A stretch of DNA of 64,000 nt from Winogradskyella forsetii (GCF_013394595.1 NZ_CP053348.1:2320001-2384000); one strand, 5' to 3'. Positions 46,882-57,445 are shown, counted from the stretch's first letter. A program made the numbers and translations. Notes: generated by a model not told the origin, from the letters alone.

Positions 46882-47796
46882 ATGAAAAGAAGACAATTTA
46901 TACAAAAATCAACGGCTGCAACCGTTTTAGCCAGTGTTGGCGGACTGAGCTTACAATCTTTTAGTCCTTCAAAACCAAAGAAAATAACCATTCTACATAC
47001 CAATGACGTACACAGCCATATTGATCCTTTTGGGCCAGATGATAGCAGAAATGCCAATAAAGGTGGCGTGGCGAGACGCGCTACTTTGGTAGAATCAATT
47101 AGAGAGGAGAATCCTAATACCTTGTTATTGGATGCAGGAGATATTTTTCAAGGCACCCCTTATTTTAATTTTTATGGTGGCGAATTAGAATTTAAACTGA
47201 TGAGTATGCTAAAATATGATTTGGCCACCATTGGTAATCACGATTTTGATAATGGTATTGACGGACTATATGCCCAAATGCCACATGCCGATTTCGAATT
47301 TGTTTCAGCAAACTACGATTTCTCAAATACGGTAATGGATACCCATGTGAAGCCTTATAAAATCATTATTAAAGATGGTATTAAAATTGGCATTTTTGGT
47401 TTAGGCGTTAAGCTCGAAGGCTTAGTGGATAAAAACTTGTACAAGGAAACCGTTTACCAAGACCCAATTGAAAAAGCACAAGATATGTCCCGTATTTTAA
47501 AAGAAGAGCAAGGTTGCGATTTGGTGATATGTTTATCCCATATCGGTTATTACTACAAGAGTATGCCAGATGTAGTGAGCGATATCAACTTAGCAAGAGC
47601 CACAAAAGACATTGACTTAATTATTGGTGGACACACACATACCTTTTTACCAAAGCCTACCATAGAAAAAAATAGTATAGGAAAAAATGTATTGGTGAAC
47701 CAAGTTGGTGCATATGGGTTATATCTCGGGAGAGTTGATTTTTATTTTGAACCTGGAAAAAAGGTAAAAGCCGATGGTGCTTCGATTATTGTTTAG
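46882..47796 (+). CDS. 5'-nucleotidase N-terminal metallophosphatase
   Basis: 304 residues with a Tat-like leader (MKRRQFIQKSTAATVLASVG). The dinuclear metal-site motifs of the calcineurin-like fold are present: ITILHTNDVHSHIDP, LLLDAGDIFQGTPYF, DLATIGNHDFDNG, VICLSHIGYY and LIIGGHTHTFLP. It completes the nucleotidase with the gene before it. The gene pair makes a split version of UshA; both halves appear intact. Confidence 0.95.
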   Translation: MKRRQFIQKSTAATVLASVGGLSLQSFSPSKPKKITILHTNDVHSHIDPFGPDDSRNANKGGVARRATLVESIREENPNTLLLDAGDIFQGTPYFNFYGGELEFKLMSMLKYDLATIGNHDFDNGIDGLYAQMPHADFEFVSANYDFSNTVMDTHVKPYKIIIKDGIKIGIFGLGVKLEGLVDKNLYKETVYQDPIEKAQDMSRILKEEQGCDLVICLSHIGYYYKSMPDVVSDINLARATKDIDLIIGGHTHTFLPKPTIEKNSIGKNVLVNQVGAYGLYLGRVDFYFEPGKKVKADGASIIV

Positions 47797-47841
47797 CCCC
47801 TTTTGAAAAAAGCAAAAACAAATGTGCTTTGCATTAAATTT

Positions 47842-48579
47842 CTAAACCTCTAGAGGCTCATCTGCATAGGGCTCAACCGGATCTGTAACTTTGTATTGTG
47901 ATTGCATATAGAAAAAGACAAAGGCCACAACCAATAATATAGAATACACAAAGCCTAAACTATCATCGCTTAGTACATAGAAATATGCGAGTTGAATGAT
48001 TTCTGAAAATACCATAAAAATAGACCCAATTAAAAACAACATTGACTTATTGTTATTTCTATACATATAGTCAATTAAGGCCAATGATAATAAGGTCATA
48101 ATAACGGCATTATACGTATACTCCAAAGCATATTGATAATATGAAAACATATTTTCCGTCGTATTTGAAATTAACGAAACGCAAAAAACATCCAACACTA
48201 CCAATACTATTATAGGAATGGTCAGTTCAGAGAACACCGCTTTCAAGTTTAATTGTTTCAACATCTTAAAAATGAGCACAGCATAAGAAATTATATATAA
48301 GATATTCGCCGCATAGTATAAATAATCTATTTGACCTTCCTTAATATCTGGCATAAACCATGCTATGGCACTTACTATTTGGCCTAATGAAAAGGTTATC
48401 AAAAACAAAAAGAATAATTTTGATTTATGCTTAGTCCAGCTAATGTAAAGCCATGTAAGCAAAACCAATAGCACTGCACTTAAGACTGCACCTTCTACTT
48501 CTAAAGCTAAACCTTGAAGTACAACGTAAACAATCCCTAGCAGCAATAATACTACTTTTAAAATTTTACTTACTAACAT
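47842..48579 (-). CDS. seven- to eight-helix membrane protein of unknown function
   Basis: 245 residues, almost wholly hydrophobic helices (VVLLLLGIVYVVLQGLAL, LFFLFLITFSLGQIVSAIAW, NAVIMTLLSLALIDYMY, FVYSILLVVAFVFFYMQ) with a short acidic C-terminal tail. The layout vaguely recalls YhhN/lysoplasmalogenase-type proteins, but I do not recognise a diagnostic motif. It is on the same strand as ligA and prmC upstream and convergent with the nucleotidase pair. Confidence 0.75.
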   Translation of the reverse strand: MLVSKILKVVLLLLGIVYVVLQGLALEVEGAVLSAVLLVLLTWLYISWTKHKSKLFFLFLITFSLGQIVSAIAWFMPDIKEGQIDYLYYAANILYIISYAVLIFKMLKQLNLKAVFSELTIPIIVLVVLDVFCVSLISNTTENMFSYYQYALEYTYNAVIMTLLSLALIDYMYRNNNKSMLFLIGSIFMVFSEIIQLAYFYVLSDDSLGFVYSILLVVAFVFFYMQSQYKVTDPVEPYADEPLEV

Positions 48580-48681
48580 TAATTATTCCCTTATTAACGA
48601 AGCAAATATAAACAATTTTTTTACACTTTAACGTAAAAATTATGCATTTTATCGAATATATATAGGTTTTTATGTAAGAAT

Positions 48682-50685
<2,004 letters not shown>

Positions 50686-50718
50686 CTATGAAACTATTAT
50701 TATTTATGCATTAATCTT

Positions 50719-51591
50719 TTAATTCCTCTTCCCCTTCAACATTCTATAATTTCCATTCAAATCCTTAATTAAATCAACAACTTTAAAATCAGCATCATCT
50801 AATAACTGCCTGGTTTCTTTTCCAAGATATTGATTAATTTCAAAATATAACTGACCGTTTTCTTTTAGATTTTCCTTAGCAAAGTTGGTAATCGCTTTAT
50901 AAAATACTAATGGATTATCATCTTTTACAAACAACGCCAAATGTGGTTCGTTATCCAAAACGTTAGGTTTTATCTCTTGCTTTTCCAGTTCCCTGACATA
51001 AGGCGGATTAGACACTACGATATCAAGTTCCAAATTTTTAAAAACTAAATTCCAAGCAGATTCGTTCAAAATATCAGCTTCAATAAATGTGATTTTTACG
51101 TTATTGAGCTCAGCATTTTCTTTTGCCACTTTCAAAGCCTCTATACTTACATCTAAAGCATAAACCTGTGCGTTTACCAAATATTTAGCCAATGAAATGG
51201 CAATGCAACCAGAGCCAGTTCCGATATCTAAGATCTTAATTTGAGATTCTTCGCTTCGCTCTGAATGACATTTGATAATTAAATCGACCAATTCTTCCGT
51301 TTCAGGTCTTGGAATCAGCACGTGCTCATTCACTTTAAAAGGTAATCCATAGAATTCCGTTTCCCTTAGTATATATTGTATGGGTTTTTGCTGTTTTAAT
51401 TCTTCCAAAACCGTAAAAAAGGTTTCGGTTTCAGGTTTTGCGATTGTGAATTCTGGCTCTAAGGTTAACTGAATTCTTAGTACATTTAGATAATGTTCCG
51501 TACACAAGTAGAAAAAACTGTTCACTTCTTCTTTACCGTAAATAGCATCTAGTTCTTTATGAAATATATTTTGAAGGTCTTTCAATAACAT
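50719..51591 (-). CDS. prmC: release factor N5-glutamine methyltransferase
   Basis: 290 residues; methylates the GGQ glutamine of release factors. The N-terminal helical domain and then VLIPRPETEELVDLII, IKILDIGTGSGCIAISLAK and the catalytic NPPY (DIVVSNPPYVRELE) are present. Between the PRPETEELVD helix and the SAM strand lies CHSERSEESQ, an insert encoded by a dispersed repeat. The frame is intact, so the protein is probably functional. Confidence 0.95.
   Translation of the reverse strand: MLLKDLQNIFHKELDAIYGKEEVNSFFYLCTEHYLNVLRIQLTLEPEFTIAKPETETFFTVLEELKQQKPIQYILRETEFYGLPFKVNEHVLIPRPETEELVDLIIKCHSERSEESQIKILDIGTGSGCIAISLAKYLVNAQVYALDVSIEALKVAKENAELNNVKITFIEADILNESAWNLVFKNLELDIVVSNPPYVRELEKQEIKPNVLDNEPHLALFVKDDNPLVFYKAITNFAKENLKENGQLYFEINQYLGKETRQLLDDADFKVVDLIKDLNGNYRMLKGKRN
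51243..51270 (-). repeat. dispersed repeat (TGTCATTCAGAGCGAAGCGA family) inside prmC
   Basis: On the minus strand TGTCATTCAGAGCGAAGCGA and then AGAATCTC closely fit a repeat I know from many Bacteroidota genomes (TGTCATTCTGAGCGAAGCGA...). It is translated in frame as CHSERSEES, with no stop. Confidence 0.8.
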
Positions 51592-51613
51592 TATTAATAT
51601 TCAATTGTTTTAA

Positions 51614-51657
51614 TTATAGATTCTTGACCGCCTCGCTTATAGATTCTAGAATCAAGA
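51614..51657. repeat. TTATAGATTCT direct repeat with inverted TCTTGA/TCAAGA
   Basis: TTATAGATTCT occurs at 51614-51624 and again at 51637-51647; the palindrome GATTCTAGAATC follows at 51642-51653, and TCTTGA is answered by TCAAGA. This fills the first part of the 259-bp spacer between prmC and the GNAT gene; the rest is AT-rich with no visible gene. Confidence 0.55.
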
Positions 51658-51850
51658 CTTGATTGTAAATAACCGAGAGACAGATAGGGTTTATAAATAA
51701 ACAAATCTTAAAATTTATCATAAATTATTTCTATACAGCAATAAGCAATTATTTTGGACATTGGTTTAGTTAAAACTATTCACTTTGTAGCATTTCTATT
51801 TCTTATAAAAATACTAACAAACGCCTAAGCCCAAAATTTTTCATCCTTAA

Positions 51851-52342
51851 TCACAAATCTTTTAGCATCCAAACCGTACAGGAATAATGACCCGTATTTC
51901 CCATGGGCTTCTCAATACTTTCAAAACCTACTTTTCTATATAATTTACGTGCATCGTCCATATAGGGTAAGGTTTCTAAATAACATTGGTCAAAACCAGT
52001 TTGCTTGGCAAATTCAAGACATTTTTCCATCATTTCAGTTCCCAAACCTTTTCCCCTAGCTTTTGGCATAAAATACATTTTTTGCAATTCGCACACATTA
52101 CCATCGTAATGATCTAAAGGCGCAATTCCTGCGCCTCCAATAATATCATCATTCTTTTCCACTACAAAATAAATCTTATTAGATGCGCCATAAGTTTCCG
52201 TCATGCGATCTAAAGCGGTATCTTCATAAGCAGTTCCAACTTTTGGCGCTCCCATTTCCACTAAAACCGAACGAATGGCCTTGGCAATTTTAGGGTTGTC
52301 CTTAGCTTCAATTTCTCGAATAACAATAGTATCTTTACGCAC
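51851..52342 (-). CDS. GNAT-family N-acetyltransferase
   Basis: 163 residues with the GNAT acetyl-CoA core: a beta strand IYFVVEKNDDIIGGAGIAPL, the pantetheine/pyrophosphate loop KMYFMPKARGKGLGTEMM (R/Q-x-x-G-x-G) and CYLETLPYMDDARKLYRKVGF. The substrate is unknown. It is probably monocistronic, with a repeat just upstream of its start. Confidence 0.92.
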   Translation of the reverse strand: MRKDTIVIREIEAKDNPKIAKAIRSVLVEMGAPKVGTAYEDTALDRMTETYGASNKIYFVVEKNDDIIGGAGIAPLDHYDGNVCELQKMYFMPKARGKGLGTEMMEKCLEFAKQTGFDQCYLETLPYMDDARKLYRKVGFESIEKPMGNTGHYSCTVWMLKDL

Positions 52343-52366
52343 TGGTTTAATTTTAAAAAATTTCTA

Positions 52367-52390
52367 GTCGCTTCGACTTCGCTCAGCGAC
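52367..52390. repeat. GTCGCT...AGCGAC palindromic repeat
   Basis: GTCGCT at 52367-52372 and AGCGAC at 52385-52390 are exact inverted arms around TCGACTTCGCTC. GC content is far above the flanks. The CTTCGACTTCGCTCAGC core resembles another dispersed flavobacterial repeat. It sits between the divergent GNAT and LEA genes. Confidence 0.65.
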
Positions 52391-52446
52391 CACAACTGAA
52401 AATGACATTTTCCTGCATATCCAAAAATACATATAAAAACAATTTT

Positions 52447-52905
52447 ATGTTTAAAAGATTCTTAATGTTTTTCCTAACTTTTACAGTACTTTTCAACTGT
52501 TCGGTAACCGAAAAACCCGAATTTCTTAAACTCGATAACATTCAAGTCGTTGACTCTAACTCTAAAAACATTACCCTTAAAGCAGATGCTTTTTTTCTAA
52601 ATAAAAATGATATTGGCGGCACTTTAAAAACGGATGATTTAAAAGTTTACATCAATGATTTGCAGGTGGCTTCTGTGATTTCAGATGAATTCGATGTCCC
52701 AAAAAGAGAAAATTTCACAATTCCACTCACTGTAAACGTACCAACCGATAGTATAATCTCTGATAAAAACCTGGGAAGTTTATTAGGCAGTTTACTTTCC
52801 CAAAGTCTAAAAGTGCATTACAAAGGTGAAATAAAATATAAGATTATGGGTTATTCCTCAACCTACACAGTTGATGAAATCCAGGATGTAAAACTAAAAC
52901 TCTAA
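52447..52905 (+). CDS. LEA type 2-like lipoprotein
   Basis: 152 residues starting MFKRFLMFFLTFTVLFNC, a lipoprotein signal with the cysteine at 18. An in-frame start at 52402 would add a poor N-terminus. The mature part is a single water-stress/LEA type 2 beta sandwich (NIQVVDSNSKNITLKADAFF, DDLKVYINDLQVASV, SLKVHYKGEIKYKIMGYS). Its stop is directly followed by the ribD TTG start, so they are coupled. Confidence 0.85.
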   Translation: MFKRFLMFFLTFTVLFNCSVTEKPEFLKLDNIQVVDSNSKNITLKADAFFLNKNDIGGTLKTDDLKVYINDLQVASVISDEFDVPKRENFTIPLTVNVPTDSIISDKNLGSLLGSLLSQSLKVHYKGEIKYKIMGYSSTYTVDEIQDVKLKL

Positions 52906-53991
52906 TTGACAACCCACGAAAACTACATAAAGCGCTGTTTGGAAATTGCCAAAAACGGATTGGGAAGCACAAGGCCTAACCCTATGGTTGGTGCTGTGAT
53001 TGTTTACATGGATTCGATTATTGGCGAAGGGTTTACCAGTGAATATGGTGGCCATCATGCCGAAGTGAATGCCATAAATTCAGTGAAGGACAAAACGCTT
53101 TTAGCAAAAGGCACGCTTTACGTTACACTGGAACCTTGTAGTCATTTTGGAAAAACACCACCTTGTAGCGATTTAATTATAGCACATAAAATTCCGAATG
53201 TAGTTATTGGCTGTGTGGACGATAATCCTGAAGTTTCCGGAAAAGGGATCGCTAAACTCGAAGCTTCAGGTTGCCATGTGATTGTTGGCGTTTTGGAAGA
53301 AGCATGTAAAAATCACCACAAACGTTTTTTTACCTATCACAATAAAAAGCGTCCTTATATTATATTGAAATGGGCGGAAACTGCTGATGGATTTATGGCA
53401 CCAATTCATAAGGACGAAAAAAAGCCGGTTTGGATTACCAACAATTACTCGCGCCAACTAGTGCATAAGTGGCGCGCTGAAGAACAAGCGATTTTAGTGG
53501 GAACTAATACAGTTATTGAAGACAATCCTAGTTTAACGGTTAGGGACTGGACAGGTCACAATCCAATCAGAGTGGTTTTAGATAAGAATTTAAAGTTGGG
53601 TAAAGATTATAAGGTGTTTGATAATGAAGCTGAAACGATTGTTTTAAGCTCGAAGTTGGAAGCACGAAGCATGAAAAATATTGAAGAAAGACAAATGACC
53701 GAAGTCGGAAGATGCAATAATTGTAATTTGGAATTTATCGATTGGAATTTGAAGAATTCAATTGCAAAACAAATTGTTGCTACTTTATACAAGAGGAATA
53801 TTAACTCTGTAATTATTGAAGGTGGCGCAAAAATGCTTCAAACGTTTATTGATGAAAATCTTTGGGATGAAGCAAGGGTTTTTAAAGGTCTTGTTGAATT
53901 TGATGAAGGTGTAAAAGCACCAAAGCTGAAAGGGCGATTAATTTCGGAAACAAGAATTTTAGATGATAAATTAAAGATACTCAGACCATGA
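52906..53991 (+). CDS. ribD: bifunctional riboflavin biosynthesis deaminase/reductase, TTG start
   Basis: 361 residues. The deaminase half has NPMVGAVIVY, the zinc ligand GGHHAEVNAI and EPCSHFGKTPPCSDLI; the reductase half has KRPYIILKWAETADGFMA, AILVGTNTVIEDNPSLT and SVIIEGGAKMLQTFIDENLWDEARVF. Translation must start at the TTG directly after the LEA stop, since no ATG lies before the conserved N-terminus. Between about residues 247 and 275 is an atypical, repeat-encoded insert (SSKLEARSMK ... RCNNCNLEF). It makes the pyrimidine precursor of riboflavin. Confidence 0.95.
   Translation: MTTHENYIKRCLEIAKNGLGSTRPNPMVGAVIVYMDSIIGEGFTSEYGGHHAEVNAINSVKDKTLLAKGTLYVTLEPCSHFGKTPPCSDLIIAHKIPNVVIGCVDDNPEVSGKGIAKLEASGCHVIVGVLEEACKNHHKRFFTYHNKKRPYIILKWAETADGFMAPIHKDEKKPVWITNNYSRQLVHKWRAEEQAILVGTNTVIEDNPSLTVRDWTGHNPIRVVLDKNLKLGKDYKVFDNEAETIVLSSKLEARSMKNIEERQMTEVGRCNNCNLEFIDWNLKNSIAKQIVATLYKRNINSVIIEGGAKMLQTFIDENLWDEARVFKGLVEFDEGVKAPKLKGRLISETRILDDKLKILRP
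53647..53735 (+). repeat. CTTC/GAAG-type repeat inside ribD
   Basis: GCTCGAAGTTGGAAGCACGA then AGC, and later CGAAGTCGGAAGATGC, are reverse-complement members of the CTTC-type stretches at 11182 and 18384 (CTTCGTGCTTC is shared). It is translated in frame as LEARSMK-type sequence inside the reductase domain. Confidence 0.65.
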
Positions 53992-54003
53992 CCGAGCTGC
54001 TTT

Positions 54004-54071
54004 AAAAAGCCTAGCAGGTTTCTAAAGCTTATATAACTAACTAAAAAAATGAGACTCCCAATTTCTTGGGA
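54004..54071. repeat. two short dispersed-repeat-like elements before the HAD gene
   Basis: AAGCCTAGCAGGTTTCTAAA at 54008-54027 resembles half of a CTAGCAGGTTT palindromic repeat. GAGACTCCCAATTTCTTGGG at 54051-54070 forms an exact TCCCAA-TTTC-TTGGGA hairpin (54056-54071). The second ends 1 bp before the preferred HAD start. Confidence 0.5.
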
Positions 54072-54072
54072 A

Positions 54073-54690
54073 ATGAATATGATTAAAACACTGATTTTCG
54101 ATTTTGGCGATGTGTTTATCAACTTGGATAAACAAGGTGCGATGAAAAACGCTTTGGAATTATTTCAACTTGAAACTTTTGAAGCGGATATGATAAAAAC
54201 TAATGAACTATATGAGGTTGGAAAGATTTCAACTTCAGAATTCATTCAATTTTATAACGCTAAATTTTCAGACCTGAGAGAAACCGATATTATTGAGGCT
54301 TGGAATTATATCCTTAAAGATTTTCCAGAACATAGATTTGAATTCATTAAAAACTTAGCACTTCAAAAGGATTATAAACTCATGTTATTGAGCAATACCA
54401 ATAATATGCACATTGATTTCATAAAGCAGAAAATTCCATTTTTTAATGAATTTCAAGATTGTTTTGATGTGTTTTATTTGTCCCAAGAAATTAACCTTAG
54501 AAAACCAAATAGGGACATTTTTGAATTTGTGCTAAAAGAAAATAACCTTATCGCCAATGAATGTCTTTTTATTGATGACACCAAGGCCAATACGGATACT
54601 GCTGACGCCATGGGTTTCCACACTTGGAATATTGATGAAACCTCAGAAGATGTAGTCACACTATTTGAAACCAAAAAAGAGCTCTTTTGA
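54073..54690 (+). CDS. HAD-family hydrolase
   Basis: 205 residues from the ATG at 54073 (MNMIKTLIFDFGDV); ATGs at 54079 and 54049 are also in frame, the latter lying in a repeat. HAD motif I is FDFGDVFINLDK, motif II LLSNTNNMHIDF, motif III RKPNRDIFEF and motif IV LFIDDTKANTDTADAMGF. It is probably a phosphatase of the YihX/haloacid type acting on small phosphoesters in the cytoplasm. It is coupled to the exporter gene by a 4-bp TTGA overlap. Confidence 0.92.
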   Translation: MNMIKTLIFDFGDVFINLDKQGAMKNALELFQLETFEADMIKTNELYEVGKISTSEFIQFYNAKFSDLRETDIIEAWNYILKDFPEHRFEFIKNLALQKDYKLMLLSNTNNMHIDFIKQKIPFFNEFQDCFDVFYLSQEINLRKPNRDIFEFVLKENNLIANECLFIDDTKANTDTADAMGFHTWNIDETSEDVVTLFETKKELF

Positions 54691-55538
54691 TTTATTTACT
54701 CATTAGTATTCTATCCTCTACAGCCATTTTTGTAGTATTTAAGTTGTTGAAAAAATATAACATCAACACCTTACACGCTATTGTTGTCAATTATTTTACA
54801 GCTTGCTTTTGTGGCTACCTACTTTATAAAGGCAAGATTGTTCCTTCAGAAATCATACAGTCGGATTGGTTTGTGGCAGCCATAATGCTTGGCTTTTTGT
54901 TTATTGCCATATTTAATGTCATGGCTTTAACGGCACAGAAAAACGGGCTTTCAGTCGCGTCCGTTGCCAGTAAAATGAGCGTTATTATCCCTATTGTTTT
55001 TGGTATTATAGTATTTAATGAAAGTGTTAGTTTTCAAAAAATCTTGGGAATTGTCATTGCCTTAGTTGCTGTTTATTTAACCTCCGTAAAACAAAAAGGA
55101 AATATAGTACTAACGCAATCCATTTACCTACCTATTATTCTGTTTTTGGGTTCAGGTATTATAGACACATCGATAAATTATTTTGCGCCAAATGATAACA
55201 TTCCTCTATTCTCTGCTACTATTTTTGCTATGGCTGCAATAATTGGTGTAATTCTTTCTACGGGAAAAGCACTTAAATCTAAAAGCCCTTATAAACTAAA
55301 CGTTATTCCTTTTGGAATCGTTTTAGGTATTGTAAACTATGGATCTATCCATTTTTTGCTGATGGCCTTACGCGTTGAAAACACAGAAAGCTCAACCTTA
55401 TTTACCATTAATCATATTGGGATTTTGGCACTTTCGACATTAATTGGATTAGTGCTGTTTAAAGAAAAAATTTCTAAAATGAACTGGATTGGTATTGTCT
55501 TGGCTCTAATTTCAATTCTATTAGTCACATTATCATAA
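54687..55538 (+). CDS. EamA/DMT-family transporter, TTG start
   Basis: 283 residues with about ten transmembrane helices in two EamA repeats (IYLLISILSSTAIFVVFKLL ... VFGIIVFNESVSFQKILGIV; second repeat ending GLVLFKEKISKMNWIGIVLA). The start is TTG in a TTGA overlap with the upstream stop; no ATG lies before the first helix. The substrate is unknown; family members export amino acids, nucleosides or other metabolites. Its stop overlaps the ATG of a yigZ-like fragment. Confidence 0.9.
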   Translation: MIYLLISILSSTAIFVVFKLLKKYNINTLHAIVVNYFTACFCGYLLYKGKIVPSEIIQSDWFVAAIMLGFLFIAIFNVMALTAQKNGLSVASVASKMSVIIPIVFGIIVFNESVSFQKILGIVIALVAVYLTSVKQKGNIVLTQSIYLPIILFLGSGIIDTSINYFAPNDNIPLFSATIFAMAAIIGVILSTGKALKSKSPYKLNVIPFGIVLGIVNYGSIHFLLMALRVENTESSTLFTINHIGILALSTLIGLVLFKEKISKMNWIGIVLALISILLVTLS

Positions 55539-55612
55539 TGGAAAACGATATTTACAAAAGGATTTTAAAACCAATACAATTGGATTTGTTTAACCACAAC
55601 ATGTTTTATTGA
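55538..55612 (+). pseudogene. 25-codon remnant resembling the start of yigZ
   Basis: The ATG overlaps the exporter stop as TAATG and encodes MENDIYKRILKPIQLDLFNH then ends. The intact yigZ at 57446 starts MIENDIYKTITKPAQGELF; about 11 of the first 18 residues match and the DNA is alike around GAAAACGATATTTA. It looks like the decayed head of a second or original yigZ, left when the arylsulfotransferase region came in. Confidence 0.6.
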
Positions 55613-55641
55613 GTCTTTTGCCACTCATGCTATCGAAAAAA

Positions 55642-57234
55642 TTAATTCTTCATTATCTTAAAAAACTCAGATTTTCCATGAGTAGAAATTTTAATGATGT
55701 ACAGACCATTTACCAAATTTTCTAAATTGATAAATTCAGAATCAACTTTACTTAAAACAGTTTTTCCAGACAAATCGTAAACCTCAATAAGATCTATACG
55801 TTTGTTAAAATCAAAATTCAAAATGTCTTTAGTAGGATTTGGATAAACCTGTAAATTGCTAAAATAAGAATTATCGAGAGATAAAAGTTCAACACAATTA
55901 TCAGAAATAGAATTAATATCTTCAATAATTCCTGTATTATTAAAGGTTACACCATCAAAACCGCTATAATCTTCTGAATATCGATTAGCTCTGAATGCTC
56001 CATTTCCGATGGGCATTTCAAATTGATTGAACGTATTTCCTGCACCTACCGGAATTTTATAAACCCAAATTACATTGCCTTGCATATCTATTTCTGATAT
56101 TCTCCCTATATCAGATTCATTGATTAATGCATTACCATTAGACATAATTTGTACACCACATTGCGCACCAGCATGCATCACTTCATCCAATATTGTACCA
56201 CTCCATGACCAAAAATAAGTGTCTGGTAAAAATTTTCCTGAACTTAAACTGTAAACGCCATTGGTATCGTTTTGGTCAATTATATGAACAGATGACGCTG
56301 TAACATCATTTCCATAACCATCATTACTAAATACTGACATTTTACCCTGATGAGGACCTTCAGTAATCCATTTTATATCATGCTGTTTGCCCAATTTTTT
56401 ATCAGCGCTTGTACCTTTGCCATAAACTTCTGGATTTCCCCATCGCCAAAGAAAATCACCACCTTTTCCATAAATTCCGCCAGTGTGAGATGCTGCTTGA
56501 GCCGTTGTTGTACTATGATCTATTACAAATACTTCGCAGAGATGTCTCGCAGAAACCGCAATTTGATCTAATTCTTCGTTATAATCAATCGCATTTGCGT
56601 GTATGGGATTCGAGCCATGCCCATCTTCATAATTCAAATCTAACAACTGGGGATTATTTGCGACTATCCCATAATTAGGTTTAGTACTATCAAATTCCTG
56701 TACTAGATGATCAAAAAGTTTCCATTCCCATACTATGTTAGCAGAATCTATCCCAACAGGTTCGATTTCTATAATTCTTTCAAGTACTAAAGTATCATTA
56801 AGGTATGAGGTATCTAGGCCTTCTGCGAACATCTCAATATTAGTATAACCATCTCTAACTAATATTAAAAAATTTCCATTTGGCAATGGTTCGATATCAT
56901 GATGAGCCCTAAAACCAAATACTGCCATTAAATCAAGACTCCAAATTATATTGTTGCTCCAATCTCTTAAATCAGCATGAGTTCCACTACTTTGTAATAA
57001 GTTTCCGTTTTCTAGTAAGTAAGCCTGTCTACTGGTTTGACCAGAAAAGGTCCATTCATTAAAAACCTCCCCACAATTATTTATGAGAAAAACCCTGTCA
57101 TCCGATCCTGGATTAAATAAGGTATAACCCTCTGACTTAGACTCATTAATATCATTATAAATCAAGCCTATAGTTTCTTGTGCTGTAATAACATTAAAAG
57201 CAAAGGCGATTAATAGACATACTATCTTTTTCAT
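55642..57234 (-). CDS. secreted aryl-sulfate sulfotransferase-like protein with T9SS sorting domain
   Basis: 530 residues from the ATG at 57234, which begins a signal peptide (MKKIVCLLIAFAFNVITAQ); the ATG 33 bp upstream is less likely. The body matches arylsulfotransferase (ASST): a six-bladed propeller with HHDIEPLPNGNFLILVRDGY, HANAIDYNEELDQIAVSARH, LWRWGNPEVYGKG, KLGKQHDIKWITEGPHQGKM. Conserved histidines suggest activity. A T9SS type A domain ends it (YPNPTKDILN ... NGLYIIKIS). It is on the opposite strand to its neighbours, within an otherwise conserved run. Confidence 0.88.
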   Translation of the reverse strand: MKKIVCLLIAFAFNVITAQETIGLIYNDINESKSEGYTLFNPGSDDRVFLINNCGEVFNEWTFSGQTSRQAYLLENGNLLQSSGTHADLRDWSNNIIWSLDLMAVFGFRAHHDIEPLPNGNFLILVRDGYTNIEMFAEGLDTSYLNDTLVLERIIEIEPVGIDSANIVWEWKLFDHLVQEFDSTKPNYGIVANNPQLLDLNYEDGHGSNPIHANAIDYNEELDQIAVSARHLCEVFVIDHSTTTAQAASHTGGIYGKGGDFLWRWGNPEVYGKGTSADKKLGKQHDIKWITEGPHQGKMSVFSNDGYGNDVTASSVHIIDQNDTNGVYSLSSGKFLPDTYFWSWSGTILDEVMHAGAQCGVQIMSNGNALINESDIGRISEIDMQGNVIWVYKIPVGAGNTFNQFEMPIGNGAFRANRYSEDYSGFDGVTFNNTGIIEDINSISDNCVELLSLDNSYFSNLQVYPNPTKDILNFDFNKRIDLIEVYDLSGKTVLSKVDSEFINLENLVNGLYIIKISTHGKSEFFKIMKN

Positions 57235-57260
57235 AACTCTTTTTTTTTCTTCAAATATAA

Positions 57261-57295
57261 TTAACATAAATTATAAATAAAATAATTTATGTTAA
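57261..57295. promoter_or_regulatory. perfect 13-bp inverted repeat upstream of the arylsulfotransferase gene
   Basis: TTAACATAAATTA at 57261-57273 and TAATTTATGTTAA at 57283-57295 are exact inverse copies with a 9-nt AT-rich centre. It lies 27 bp before the ATG at 57234 and could be an operator, a hairpin terminator or the edge of the inserted segment. Confidence 0.45.
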
Positions 57296-57411
57296 ATGCA
57301 ACAACCAAAATAGGTTTGAAACCTCCTAGATTATTGATGGTTAATGAAGTATTTGTTATTATCAACAGTGCATAATTCATACATTTAAAAAATTAGCGAT
57401 TTCTATAATTG

Positions 57412-57419
57412 TATTTTTG
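57412..57419 (+). promoter_or_regulatory. TAnnTTTG minus-7 box before yigZ
   Basis: TATTTTTG matches the consensus 26 nt before the yigZ ATG. No clear minus-33 TTG lies at 17-23 bp. If real, it shows yigZ gained its own promoter after separation from the exporter operon. Confidence 0.35.
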
Positions 57420-57445
57420 TTGAAATCGTACCAACAGTTTATAAT

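Noticed and set aside
54049..54072. ATG at 54049 as the HAD start
   Set aside because: The added residues come from a TCCCAA-TTGGGA palindromic repeat; homologues start at the MIKTLIFDFGD region.
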